Shown here piece after piece: positions 1 through 6,559 of a stretch of DNA of 11,443 nt. The stretch is from contig WFPN01000182.1 in the NCBI GenBank assembly GCA_015487535.1, positions 1 through 11,443 on the forward strand, in the 5' to 3' direction. The number at the start of each line of letters is the position of its first letter. Position 1 is the stretch's first letter. The position numbers were made by a program, and so were the translations under genes. The notes under the pieces were generated by a model. The model saw only the letters and a list, made by a program, of their open reading frames with translations. It had not been told where the DNA came from and searched no databases. The stretch is from Aquificaceae bacterium (GTDB lineage Bacteria; Aquificota; Aquificia; Aquificales; Aquificaceae).

Positions 1-2
1 AT

Positions 3-152
3 TATACAGATAGACCACATTATCATATAGTTGAAAAATATTTAAAACTAGAAAAGTTCATTGGAAGAATGGCGGTATTTAGATCTAAAAAAATTGACTT
101 GACAGAAAATTTCTTGAAAGACTTGTTTGAAAGTATTTATGATCCTCGCTGA
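3..152 (+). CDS. C-terminal fragment of an unrecognised protein, cut by the window edge
   Basis: An open frame runs from base 3 without a start codon to a TGA at 150-152, giving 49 residues. They are rich in Lys, Glu, Phe and Ile and end in SIYDPR. The composition (basic and acidic residues, amphipathic pattern) looks like a real thermophile protein tail rather than chance. The DNA is AT-rich (48 G+C in bases 1-180), well below the roughly 55% seen in parts of the operon downstream. AT-rich genes are common among glycosyltransferases and similar enzymes in surface polysaccharide loci, and a polysaccharide operon follows, so such a role is possible. No family motif is visible and I assign no function. 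The antisense frame over the same bases is judged a shadow. Confidence 0.5.
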   Translation, partial: YTDRPHYHIVEKYLKLEKFIGRMAVFRSKKIDLTENFLKDLFESIYDPR

Positions 153-201
153 AAGAAAAATTGAGTTTGTAAAGTGTAAAGATAGAACAAGATAAAGACA
201 A

Positions 202-209
202 AAAAGTTT
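202..209. repeat. Candidate left target-site duplication of the insertion sequence
   Basis: The octamer AAAAGTTT occurs here and again at 1322-1329 in the same orientation, bracketing the transposase gene. A direct repeat of this size at both edges is what a transposition target duplication would look like. The next base differs (T at 210, A at 1330). The motif is AT-rich, so chance is a real alternative. Confidence 0.35.
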
Positions 210-217
210 TGCAGCCC

Positions 218-247
218 TTGACAGGAGACTGCTCAAGTCTGTAAAAA
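218..247 (+). promoter_or_regulatory. Candidate transposase promoter
   Basis: A perfect TTGACA lies at 218-223, and TAAAAA lies at 242-247 after an 18-base spacer. The -35 is consensus and the -10 is weak (4 of 6). A transcript from here would start near 254 and cover most of the hairpin at 250-277. The stretch between the boxes also holds a small inverted repeat, AGACT/AGTCT (226-230 and 236-240). Confidence 0.35.
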
Positions 248-249
248 AG

Positions 250-277
250 ACCTCCCCGAGGAATACCCCAGGGAGGT
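250..277 (+). promoter_or_regulatory. Hairpin sequestering the transposase ribosome binding site
   Basis: ACCTCCC (250-256) pairs perfectly with GGGAGGT (271-277) across a 14-base loop. The 3' arm is itself the Shine-Dalgarno sequence of the transposase, seven bases before the ATG at 285. RNA reading in from outside would fold this stem and hide the site. A transcript starting inside the 5' arm would not. Similar structures limit transposase synthesis from read-through RNA in IS10 and IS50. Its action here is inferred. Confidence 0.5.
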
Positions 278-284
278 GAGAACC

Positions 285-1331
285 ATGAACGAAGCTAAAT
301 ACGACGCCTTCCTCAATATTTTCTCACATTCCCCTTACACCCTGTCTTCCTCTCCTACCTACTCTGCCTCAACTCTTTCAAGATTCCTGAGCTCTTTTGA
401 CTTCAATCCCCTGCCTCAAATCCAATCCCTTGTGTGCCAGCTCCTTACTAAACTCAGCTCCTCTCACAGAGCCTTCCTCATAGCAGATACCACACTCCTG
501 AGAAAAACAGGCTCCAGAATTGAAGGCGTCAAAAAGCTCTACGATCCTTACTCCAGAAGGGTCATTCCTGCCCACAGAGCCCTGATCATAGTCCTCTGGA
601 CAAACGGATTAAGAATTCCTCCCTACGTTGAGCTGCTCCACGAAGTTAAACCTGTAGATACTCTGATTCTCGCTCTCAGGAAACTTCTGCCACCTTTGAA
701 GAAGCTATTTCCCAACCTTGTCTTTCTTTGCAATGCAGGGCTTACCTGCAACAGGCTTCTCGAATTCCTCCTGTCCGAGGAAGTTGATTTCGTATGCGCT
801 ATAAGCCAGGGGAGAGTTGACGAGGAAAGCAAGGAAAAGCTCAGAGACCTGTGGTTTCCAAGGCCTGAGAAGGTAAAGCTCAAAGGAGTCAGCAAGCCTC
901 TTTATGCCTACAGAGTTGGGGAGGGGAGCGACGAGGAGAGGGTGGTTGTAAGCAATAAGGCTCTTAGCAAGAAACGATTTGAAGACCTCTACAGGCACAG
1001 GTGGCAGGTGGAGGTTGAGATAAAGGTTCTCAAGGCTCATGGGCTTGAAAGCTACATGGTGAGGAAACTCAGAGCTATAAGGCTCTGGATAATGGCGGTA
1101 TGGCATGTGGTGCTTCTCAGGTTCAGGTCTAAGCTTGAGGGGATAGATTTCAGGAAGTATTTGTTGTCTCTTGTGTTTCCTCCCATTGTGGTTGAGCTTA
1201 TTGAAGTGGTTGAGTTTGTCCAGGATGTTGCAGGGCAATGTTTGAGGTATTCTCCCTTTCCTGACAATAGGCTTGTTCTGTTCCTGCTCCGAAATCTGAT
1301 AGGAGGTGGCTCATGTTATGCAAAAGTTTAG
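285..1331 (+). CDS. IS4-type DDE transposase, probably catalytically impaired
   Basis: This enzyme family cuts and joins the ends of its own insertion sequence using an RNase H-like DDE site. I choose ATG 285 because GGGAGGTG sits seven bases upstream; an in-frame GTG at 276 overlaps that site. The product is 348 residues. Numbering from ATG 285, the first Asp is D68 in IADTT. The third acidic residue is E243 in the IS4 signature Y-x2-R-x3-E-x6-K (Y236, R239, E243, K250), matched exactly. The second catalytic Asp is expected in a D-A-G-x-T context, but here the residue is Asn (N150, codon AAT at 732-734), which would normally abolish activity. Base use is odd: the first third of the sense strand is pyrimidine-rich and the last third purine-rich. 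The gene overlaps the ATG at 1313 by 19 bp. The exact IS family within the IS4 group is uncertain. Confidence 0.85.
   Translation: MNEAKYDAFLNIFSHSPYTLSSSPTYSASTLSRFLSSFDFNPLPQIQSLVCQLLTKLSSSHRAFLIADTTLLRKTGSRIEGVKKLYDPYSRRVIPAHRALIIVLWTNGLRIPPYVELLHEVKPVDTLILALRKLLPPLKKLFPNLVFLCNAGLTCNRLLEFLLSEEVDFVCAISQGRVDEESKEKLRDLWFPRPEKVKLKGVSKPLYAYRVGEGSDEERVVVSNKALSKKRFEDLYRHRWQVEVEIKVLKAHGLESYMVRKLRAIRLWIMAVWHVVLLRFRSKLEGIDFRKYLLSLVFPPIVVELIEVVEFVQDVAGQCLRYSPFPDNRLVLFLLRNLIGGGSCYAKV
1301..1315 (+). promoter_or_regulatory. Strong Shine-Dalgarno and ATG at the IS right end, in frame with the lipoprotein gene
   Basis: AGGAGGT (1301-1307) lies five bases before ATG 1313. This ATG is in frame with the OPX lipoprotein and would add 13 residues before its signal peptide. 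Both elements lie inside the transposase gene, so translation of the two genes could be coupled. The likely original start (ATG 1352) has no comparable site. Confidence 0.45.
1322..1329. repeat. Candidate right target-site duplication of the insertion sequence
   Basis: This is the second copy of AAAAGTTT, matching 202-209. It overlaps the transposase stop codon by one base. Confidence 0.35.
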
Positions 1332-1335
1332 TAGA

Positions 1336-1341
1336 TATAAT
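1336..1341 (+). promoter_or_regulatory. Possible -10 element just upstream of the lipoprotein gene
   Basis: A perfect TATAAT lies 10 bases before ATG 1352. No convincing -35 is present at 16-18 bases upstream, either in the current sequence or in the junction that would exist without the insertion sequence. If used, the transcript would be nearly leaderless. In this AT-rich gap it may be chance. Confidence 0.25.
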
Positions 1342-1351
1342 ACTTAGCAGT

Positions 1352-2488
1352 ATGAGAATACTTACCTTCATACTCCTGCCTCTGCTAATCTCGCTCTTCG
1401 GCTGCTCCTCTCTCATCCCCCAGTCCGGCCCTTCCACCTACGCTGTGAGATACGATGAGAACATAGTGCTCGTTGATCTTACGCCTCAGCTAACTCTCAG
1501 GATGAAAAGGCAGTCGGGAAATCTGAAGGAGAAGATAAAGGCGTTCTTGACAGAGCCTTACTCTCCCGCTATAGGGAGGGGGGATGTATTAGAAATAGTT
1601 ATATACGAATCTCCTCCTGCTGTTTTGCTTGCTTCGAGTGCCTCAGCCATAATCCAGACAAGCGGTGTTTCTTCCCTCGCTGTTCCGCCTCAGATGGTGG
1701 GCGATAGAGGCTACATAACCGTCCCCTTCGTGGGTAGGGTATACGTTCTTGGAAAGAGGCCTGAAGAAGTAGCAAGGGAGATAGAAAAAAAGCTCTCAAA
1801 AAGAGCAAACAAGCCCCAGGTTGTTGTGAGGCTCGGTGGATTCCTCTCCTCCACGGTAACGGTCTTCGGTCACGTGAGGGAAAGCAGGAAGGTTCCTTTA
1901 ACGTATACCACTAAGACGCTTTTAGATGCTCTCGCGAGCGTGGGAGGGGTAACGTCCCCGATAAATAAGACACTTATTCAGGTGTCGAGAGGGAATAGGA
2001 GCATAACCTTGCCCTTGGAAGAGGTTATCCAGAACCCTGAGCTGAACATAAACCTGAGGCCCGGGGACGTCATAACCGTGATATACAGGACCAAATCCGC
2101 CACAATTCTGGGAGCAACGGGTAGGAACATAGAGCTGGAGTTTGAAGCTAAGGGGATAACTTTATCACAGGCTCTGGGGAGGGCCGGAGGTCTGAGGGAT
2201 GAGATAGCACATGCAAAGGGCCTTTTTGTGTTCAGGTTTGAAGAAAAAGGGACGCTCGACAAGTTGGGTATTAAGTATAAAAGCTACACGAAGGATGGAA
2301 AGGCTCCCGTTGTCTACAACATAGATCTCTCTGGGCCGGAGTCCGTTTTTGTCCTGAGGGACTTCGAGGTCAAGGACAGGGACATCATCTACGTTTCCAC
2401 CGCGCCCGCGGTCCAGCTGGGTAAGTTCCTGACTATGGTAAGGGACATAATACAGCCCATCTTCATGATAAAGATACTCTCAAGATAG
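1352..2488 (+). CDS. Outer-membrane polysaccharide export (OPX/Wza-type) lipoprotein
   Basis: OPX proteins form the outer-membrane exit channel for capsule or exopolysaccharide. With ATG 1352 the product is 378 residues and begins with a clean lipoprotein signal: a basic start, a Leu/Ile core and the lipobox LFGC, with acylated Cys18 followed by Ser. ATG 1313, with a better ribosome site, would add 13 residues that spoil the signal peptide, so I prefer 1352. Residues about 70-159 form the polysaccharide export domain (YSPAIGRGDVLEI, then DRGYITVPFVGRV and the PEEVAREIEKKL helix). Two SLBB-like domains follow at about 167-244 (VTVFGHV, LLDALASVGGV, LRPGDVI) and 250-348 (ATILGATG, LSQALGRAGGL, RDIIYV). 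A hydrophobic amphipathic helix closes the protein (about 353-377), as in OPX proteins that span the outer membrane. It is the first gene of the operon, 29 bases before rmlA, and matches the KpsC-like gene at the other end. A more specific name (KpsD, CtrA or BexD type) is not justified. Confidence 0.88.
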   Translation: MRILTFILLPLLISLFGCSSLIPQSGPSTYAVRYDENIVLVDLTPQLTLRMKRQSGNLKEKIKAFLTEPYSPAIGRGDVLEIVIYESPPAVLLASSASAIIQTSGVSSLAVPPQMVGDRGYITVPFVGRVYVLGKRPEEVAREIEKKLSKRANKPQVVVRLGGFLSSTVTVFGHVRESRKVPLTYTTKTLLDALASVGGVTSPINKTLIQVSRGNRSITLPLEEVIQNPELNINLRPGDVITVIYRTKSATILGATGRNIELEFEAKGITLSQALGRAGGLRDEIAHAKGLFVFRFEEKGTLDKLGIKYKSYTKDGKAPVVYNIDLSGPESVFVLRDFEVKDRDIIYVSTAPAVQLGKFLTMVRDIIQPIFMIKILSR

Positions 2489-2505
2489 TGTAAAATCCAT
2501 TTACA
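2489..2505 (+). repeat. Short inverted repeat between the lipoprotein gene and rmlA
   Basis: TGTAAA (2489-2494) and TTTACA (2500-2505) form a perfect six-base repeat around a five-base loop, starting right after the lipoprotein stop codon. The stem is too AT-rich to be a convincing terminator. It could be an operator half-site pair or chance. Confidence 0.25.
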
Positions 2506-2517
2506 GAAGGTTTTTAG

Positions 2518-3405
2518 ATGATAGGGGTCCTTCTAGGAGGAGGAACGGGAAGCAGGCTATATCCCGTAACCTACGCGGTGAACAAGCACTTCCTACCTGT
2601 CTACAACAAGCCCATGGTCTACTACTCATTCTCGATCCTCATGCTTGCGGGGATAAGAGATGTGGTTATAGTTTGCTCTCCTGGGGATGTGGAGAGCTAT
2701 AAGAAACTCTTTGGAGACGGCTCTCATCTTGGCATGAGGGTGGAGTATGCGTTTCAGGAAGAACCCAAAGGCCTCGCGGACGGCCTTCTGAAGGCGGAGG
2801 ATTTTGCAAGAGATGAGCCCGTTTGCCTTATCCTTGGGGACAACATCTTCTACGGTCACGAGCTTCAGAACTTGCTGAGGAGTGCGAGGAAGAGGGTCGA
2901 GACCGAGGGAGGAGCGGTCATATTTGGATACCACGTCAAGGATCCAGAAAGGTTCGGGGTGGTAGAGTTCGATGAGGAGGGGAACGTGGTATCTTTGGAG
3001 GAGAAGCCCAAGAACCCAAAGTCCAACTACGCTGTAACGGGTCTATACTTTTACGACAACACATGTTTCGAAAAAGCTAAGAGAGTAAAGCCTTCAAATA
3101 GGGGAGAGCTGGAGATAACCTCTGTGAACAAAGAGTATCTAAAAGAGGGGGAGCTGAAGGTCCAGCTCCTGAAAAGGGGTTTTGCCTGGTTCGATGCGGG
3201 AACGCATGACAGCTTCTTGAAGGCGGGAGAGTTCATAGCGACGATAGAAAAAAGGACAGGATACATGATAGGTAGCATCGAGGAGATAGCCTACAGGAAC
3301 GAATGGATTGACAGGGAACAGCTCAGGAAGCTTGCAAAGCCTTTAATGAATACGGATTACGGGAAGTATCTCCTCACAATAGCGGAGGAAGAGGATGCCC
3401 TTTGA
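2518..3405 (+). CDS. rmlA: Glucose-1-phosphate thymidylyltransferase
   Basis: RmlA joins dTTP and glucose-1-phosphate to give dTDP-glucose, the first step of dTDP-L-rhamnose synthesis in the cytoplasm. The 295-residue protein has the usual full length. The nucleotide-binding loop GGGTGSRLYPVT (residues 7-18) leads into the family signature NKHFLPVYNKPM. LGDNIFYG (about 107-114) holds the metal-binding Asp108, EEKPKNPKS (161-169) the sugar-phosphate Lys, and WFDAGTHDS (224-232) the second conserved Asp. The ATG has GAAGG seven bases upstream. The last 11 bases overlap rmlC. The first loop reads GVLLGGGTGS where most relatives have IILAGGSGT, a mild variation. The genes that follow complete the pathway, which makes the dTDP-glucose assignment secure. 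Confidence 0.95.
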   Translation: MIGVLLGGGTGSRLYPVTYAVNKHFLPVYNKPMVYYSFSILMLAGIRDVVIVCSPGDVESYKKLFGDGSHLGMRVEYAFQEEPKGLADGLLKAEDFARDEPVCLILGDNIFYGHELQNLLRSARKRVETEGGAVIFGYHVKDPERFGVVEFDEEGNVVSLEEKPKNPKSNYAVTGLYFYDNTCFEKAKRVKPSNRGELEITSVNKEYLKEGELKVQLLKRGFAWFDAGTHDSFLKAGEFIATIEKRTGYMIGSIEEIAYRNEWIDREQLRKLAKPLMNTDYGKYLLTIAEEEDAL

Positions 3406-3955
3406 GTTCGAGAGGCTAGAAATACCTGATGTTATTCTGGTAAAGCCTAAGGTCTTCGGAGACGAGAGGGGCTTCTTTATGGAGACATACAAGGCCTCCG
3501 AGTTTAAGAAAAATGGCATAGAATACGACTTCGTTCAGGACAATCACTCCAGATCCCAAAAGGGCGTCCTGAGGGGGCTCCACTACCAGCTTAGACCCAT
3601 GGAGCAGGGGAAGCTCGTAAGATGTGTAAGGGGCAGGATATGGGACGTGGCGGTGGACATAAGGAAGGGGTCTCCATGGTTCGGAAAGTGGGTGGCTGTG
3701 GAGCTTTCGGAGGAGAACAAGCTTATGCTTTGGGTCCCTCCTGGCTTTACCCACGGGTTTGTGGCCCTCGAGGACGGGACGGAGGTTGTATACAAGGTTA
3801 CTAAAGAATACGCTCCGGAGCTGGACAGGGGTATAATCTGGAACGATCCGGATATCGGAATAGAGTGGCCTGTTGAAAACCCTGTGCTTTCGCAGAAGGA
3901 CAGCAGGCTACCCACATTGAAAGAGGCCGAGAACAACTTCGTTTACGAGGGTTAG
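3395..3955 (+). CDS. rmlC: dTDP-4-dehydrorhamnose 3,5-epimerase
   Basis: RmlC inverts carbons 3 and 5 of dTDP-4-keto-6-deoxyglucose, the third step towards dTDP-L-rhamnose. The 186-residue length and single cupin fold are typical. Visible landmarks are DERGFFMETY (23-32), QDNHS (48-52), GVLRGLHYQ (57-65) with the catalytic base His63, Lys73 in GKLVRCVRG, PPGFTHGF (115-122) and the catalytic Tyr133 in VVYKVTKEY. The start ATG lies inside the end of rmlA (11 bp overlap), with GGAGGAAGAGG immediately before it. rmlB follows after two bases. The gene order rmlA-rmlC-rmlB-rmlD differs from the common B-D-A-C order of enteric bacteria. Confidence 0.95.
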   Translation: MPFEFERLEIPDVILVKPKVFGDERGFFMETYKASEFKKNGIEYDFVQDNHSRSQKGVLRGLHYQLRPMEQGKLVRCVRGRIWDVAVDIRKGSPWFGKWVAVELSEENKLMLWVPPGFTHGFVALEDGTEVVYKVTKEYAPELDRGIIWNDPDIGIEWPVENPVLSQKDSRLPTLKEAENNFVYEG

Positions 3956-3957
3956 GG

Positions 3958-4971
3958 ATGAAGATCCTTATAACTGGTGGTGCGGGTTTTATGGGAAGCG
4001 ATCTGGTAAGAAGGCTCGCAAGAGAAGGTTATGAAGTTATTGTTGCTGACAAGCTCACCTACGCGGGGGACATGGAGAGAATAAGGGAGGTTTCGGATAG
4101 GATAAGGTTCTACAAGATCGATGTAGCTGTTCAGGAAAGTGTATGGGAAGTCACTGATACCGAAAAACCGGATATCGTAGTCCACTACGCGGCTGAGACG
4201 CACGTTGACAGGAGCATACTCGACCCGGATGTGTTCGTTCGAACGAACGTTCTGGGGACACTGAATCTTCTCAAAGCTTCCATGAAAGCAGGTGTGAGGA
4301 AGTTCATCCACATATCCACGGACGAGGTCTACGGAGAGCTCCCTCTGGACAGCTCGGAGAAGTTCACAGAAGATACTCCTCTGAGACCGAACTCTCCCTA
4401 CTCCGCGAGCAAGGCTGGTGCGGACATGCTCGTGAGATCTTTCGTTGAAACTTATGGCTTCAAGGCTATTATAGTCAGAGCTTCCAACAACTACGGCCCA
4501 TGGCAGTATCCGGAGAAGCTCATACCCCTATCTGTTTTCAAAATCCTATCGGGAGAGAGGATCCCTGTTTACGGGAAGGGAACTAACGTGAGAACATGGC
4601 TCTTCGTTGAGGACTTCACGGGTGCCATTTTGCTCGTAATGGAAAAAGGAAAGGAGGGAGAGGTTTACAACGTGGGAAGTGGTGAGGAGAGACCCAATAT
4701 AGAGGTTGTCAAAAGCATACTCAGCGCTTTAGATAAAGGGGAAGAGTTTATAGAGTTCGTTCCAGACAGGCCGGGACACGATCTCAGGTATGCGGTTGAT
4801 ACAACGAAGATAGAGAGAGAGCTCGGCTGGAGGGCGGAAATTTCTTTCGAGGAAGGTATAGAGAGAACAATAAAGTGGTTTGTTGATAATAAAGATTGGC
4901 TTTTTAGAAAGGCAGAGGAAGTGAAGGGTTTTGTTGAAAGGCTTAAAGAGGTTTACGGAAGCGGGACATGA
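3958..4971 (+). CDS. rmlB: dTDP-glucose 4,6-dehydratase
   Basis: RmlB oxidises, dehydrates and re-reduces dTDP-glucose to dTDP-4-keto-6-deoxyglucose with bound NAD+. The 337-residue protein is an extended short-chain dehydrogenase. The NAD+ loop is GGAGFMG (7-13), with Met where most relatives have Ile. The catalytic Thr-Asp-Glu is in HISTDEVYG (T121, D122, E123), and the YxxxK pair is Tyr148 and Lys152 in PYSASKAGAD. NNYGPWQYPEKLIP (177-190) is the substrate-binding signature that separates RmlB from UDP-sugar epimerases and dehydratases. DRPGHDLRYAVD near the C-terminus is also typical. The ATG is preceded by GAGGGTTAGGG. The end overlaps rmlD as ATGA. Confidence 0.96.
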   Translation: MKILITGGAGFMGSDLVRRLAREGYEVIVADKLTYAGDMERIREVSDRIRFYKIDVAVQESVWEVTDTEKPDIVVHYAAETHVDRSILDPDVFVRTNVLGTLNLLKASMKAGVRKFIHISTDEVYGELPLDSSEKFTEDTPLRPNSPYSASKAGADMLVRSFVETYGFKAIIVRASNNYGPWQYPEKLIPLSVFKILSGERIPVYGKGTNVRTWLFVEDFTGAILLVMEKGKEGEVYNVGSGEERPNIEVVKSILSALDKGEEFIEFVPDRPGHDLRYAVDTTKIERELGWRAEISFEEGIERTIKWFVDNKDWLFRKAEEVKGFVERLKEVYGSGT

Positions 4972-5828
4972 AGGTAGCCCTCATAGGTGCTAACGGGCAG
5001 CTGGGAACGGATCTGATAAGGACAAAGCCGGAATATGTCGATCTTGACCCCCTAACGAGAAAGGAGATGGACGTAAGAGACAAGGATAAAGTAGAAGAGG
5101 TCCTCTATGAAGTGAAACCAGATCTCGTCATCAACACGAGCGCCTACGTCAAGGTGGATCTCGCCGAAGAGGAGGTCGAGGAGGCCTTCAGGGTGAACGC
5201 TGTCGGTGTTAAGAACATCGCGGACGCATGTCTGAAGATAGGAGTTCCACTCCTCCACATTTCCACTGACTACGTCTTCGATGGAGGCAAGCTCCCGAAG
5301 AGAGAGCCCTACTACGAGGAGGACACGCCGAACCCGATAAATATCTACGGGGTCTCAAAGCTCGCGGGAGAGCACATAGTTAGGAACTATTTAGAAGAAC
5401 ACTACATAGTCAGGTCCTCGAGCCTCTACGGCGTTGCGGGGGCTTCTGGGAAAGGAGGAAACTTCCCCTACACCATCTTGAGGAAAGCAAAAGCCGGAGA
5501 AAACCTTAAGGTCGTTAACGACATATACATGGTTCCCACCCACACCTACGACCTGGCTGAGGGAGTATGGAGGCTGGTTTTAGAAGAACACTCCTACGGG
5601 ACCTACCACATAACGCATACGGGCTACTGCTCCTGGTACGAGTTTGCCAAAAAAATACTAGAGCTTGCAGGTATAGATGCCCAGATAGAGCCTGTCAAGC
5701 ACACGGAGTTTCCTACAAAAGCCAGAAGACCCCTCTGGAGTGTTCTGGGGACTAAGAAAGGGATAGAACTTCGCTCTTGGGAAGAGGGATTGGAAAGATT
5801 TGTTAGAATGGTAAAAGACGAGGGATGA
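4968..5828 (+). CDS. rmlD: dTDP-4-dehydrorhamnose reductase
   Basis: RmlD reduces dTDP-4-keto-L-rhamnose to dTDP-L-rhamnose using NAD(P)H, the last step of the pathway. The 286-residue protein has the cofactor loop GANGQLG (7-13), the family motif INTSAYVKVD (55-64), STDYVFDG (99-106) and the catalytic YGVSK pair Tyr127/Lys131. The C-terminal pattern RRPLWSVLGTKK, followed by a Trp-Glu-Glu-Gly-Leu helix, matches the usual RmlD tail that binds substrate. Start and stop codons overlap both neighbours: ATGA with rmlB, and ATGA again with the sulfurylase gene. This indicates translational coupling within one transcript. Confidence 0.95.
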   Translation: MKVALIGANGQLGTDLIRTKPEYVDLDPLTRKEMDVRDKDKVEEVLYEVKPDLVINTSAYVKVDLAEEEVEEAFRVNAVGVKNIADACLKIGVPLLHISTDYVFDGGKLPKREPYYEEDTPNPINIYGVSKLAGEHIVRNYLEEHYIVRSSSLYGVAGASGKGGNFPYTILRKAKAGENLKVVNDIYMVPTHTYDLAEGVWRLVLEEHSYGTYHITHTGYCSWYEFAKKILELAGIDAQIEPVKHTEFPTKARRPLWSVLGTKKGIELRSWEEGLERFVRMVKDEG

Positions 5829-6559
5829 ATGTGAAGAATACGACTATAGAGCTCATAAAACCTTACGGCGGGAAGCTCGTAGATCTACTTGTGGATGAAA
5901 AGGAGAGAAAGGAGCTAAAGGAAGAAATACTGCATCTAAAAAGCATACAAATACCCCAGAGGTTCGTTTGCGATCTTGAGATGCTCGCGACGGGAGCCTT
6001 TTCTCCCTTGGACAGGTACATGGGAAAGGAGGACTACGAGAGCGTCCTCGAGAGTATGAGGCTGAAAAACGGCCTTCTCTTCCCAATACCCGTGATACTG
6101 CCAGTCAAGAGGGAGCAGATAGAGGGCATAAAGGAAGGTGAGAGGATAGTCCTTAGGGACCCCTACAACGTTCCCCTCGCCGTCATGAGGATTGAGGAGG
6201 TCTTTGAAAGGGATCCTGAAAAAGAGGCGAGGAAGGTTCTGGGAACCACGGATCCGCACCACCCTCTCGTTCCCGAGCTCTTTCTATGGGGCGAGTGTTG
6301 CATAAGCGGTGAGCTCAAGGTCATACAGCTTCCGGAGTATTACGACTTCCCCGAGTTCAGGCTGACTCCTGAGGAGACGAGGAGGAGGCTGGAGGAGCTC
6401 GGCTACAGCAACGTTGTCGCCTTCCAGACGAGGAACCCCATGCACAGGGTCCACGAGGAACTCACCAAGAGGGCGAGGGAGAGGGTAAAGGGGGCGCTGC
6501 TCATAACACCCGCTGTGGGGGTAACCAGGCAGGGGACGTGGACGGCTACACGAGAATGA
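5825..6559 (+). CDS. sat: N-terminal fragment of the ATP sulfurylase/APS kinase (cut by frameshift)
   Basis: ATP sulfurylase makes adenosine 5'-phosphosulfate (APS) and pyrophosphate from sulfate and ATP. This open frame carries the sulfurylase N-terminal domain and the start of the catalytic domain: LIKPYGGKLVDLL (10-22), VCDLEMLATGAFSPLDRYMG (48-67), VLGTTDPHHP (138-147), and the ATP-binding QTRNPMHRVHEE (201-212) with the HxxH-type motif. After VGVTR (235) homology stops and nine-odd unrelated residues lead to a TGA. A missing base near 6530 explains this: reading on in the other frame gives PGDVDGYTRMR, the expected continuation. The N-terminus is about 30 residues longer than I recall for A. 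aeolicus. The ATG overlaps the rmlD stop by four bases. Alone, this fragment lacks the second ATP-binding motif and should be inactive. Confidence 0.85.
   Translation: MNVKNTTIELIKPYGGKLVDLLVDEKERKELKEEILHLKSIQIPQRFVCDLEMLATGAFSPLDRYMGKEDYESVLESMRLKNGLLFPIPVILPVKREQIEGIKEGERIVLRDPYNVPLAVMRIEEVFERDPEKEARKVLGTTDPHHPLVPELFLWGECCISGELKVIQLPEYYDFPEFRLTPEETRRRLEELGYSNVVAFQTRNPMHRVHEELTKRARERVKGALLITPAVGVTRQGTWTATRE

Larger units (their letters stand above)
211..1321 (+). mobile_element. Insertion sequence with one IS4-type transposase (boundaries provisional)
   Basis: The element consists of a short leader with promoter-like sequence, a hairpin over the transposase ribosome binding site, and a single transposase gene. 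I place the edges just inside the direct octamers at 202-209 and 1322-1329. The terminal inverted repeat implied by this is weak: reading inwards, the left end (GCAGCCCTTGA) and right end (GCATAACATGA) agree at 7 of 11 positions. With these boundaries the transposase stop codon (1329-1331) lies outside the element. The exact ends are therefore uncertain by some tens of bases. The element sits between the AT-rich gene fragment on the left and the polysaccharide operon on the right. Confidence 0.45.

Noticed and set aside
276..284. GTG 276 as transposase start
   Set aside because: It lies within the Shine-Dalgarno sequence that serves ATG 285, so it has no ribosome site of its own.
705..1238. 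A 177-residue open frame on the minus strand across the transposase
   Set aside because: It is antisense to a gene with clear transposase motifs, shows no family pattern and has no ribosome site. It is a by-product of the base composition.
2489..2515. Terminator between the lipoprotein gene and rmlA
   Set aside because: The six-base stem is AT-rich and the T-run comes five bases later and is interrupted by G's; the genes are otherwise arranged as one operon.
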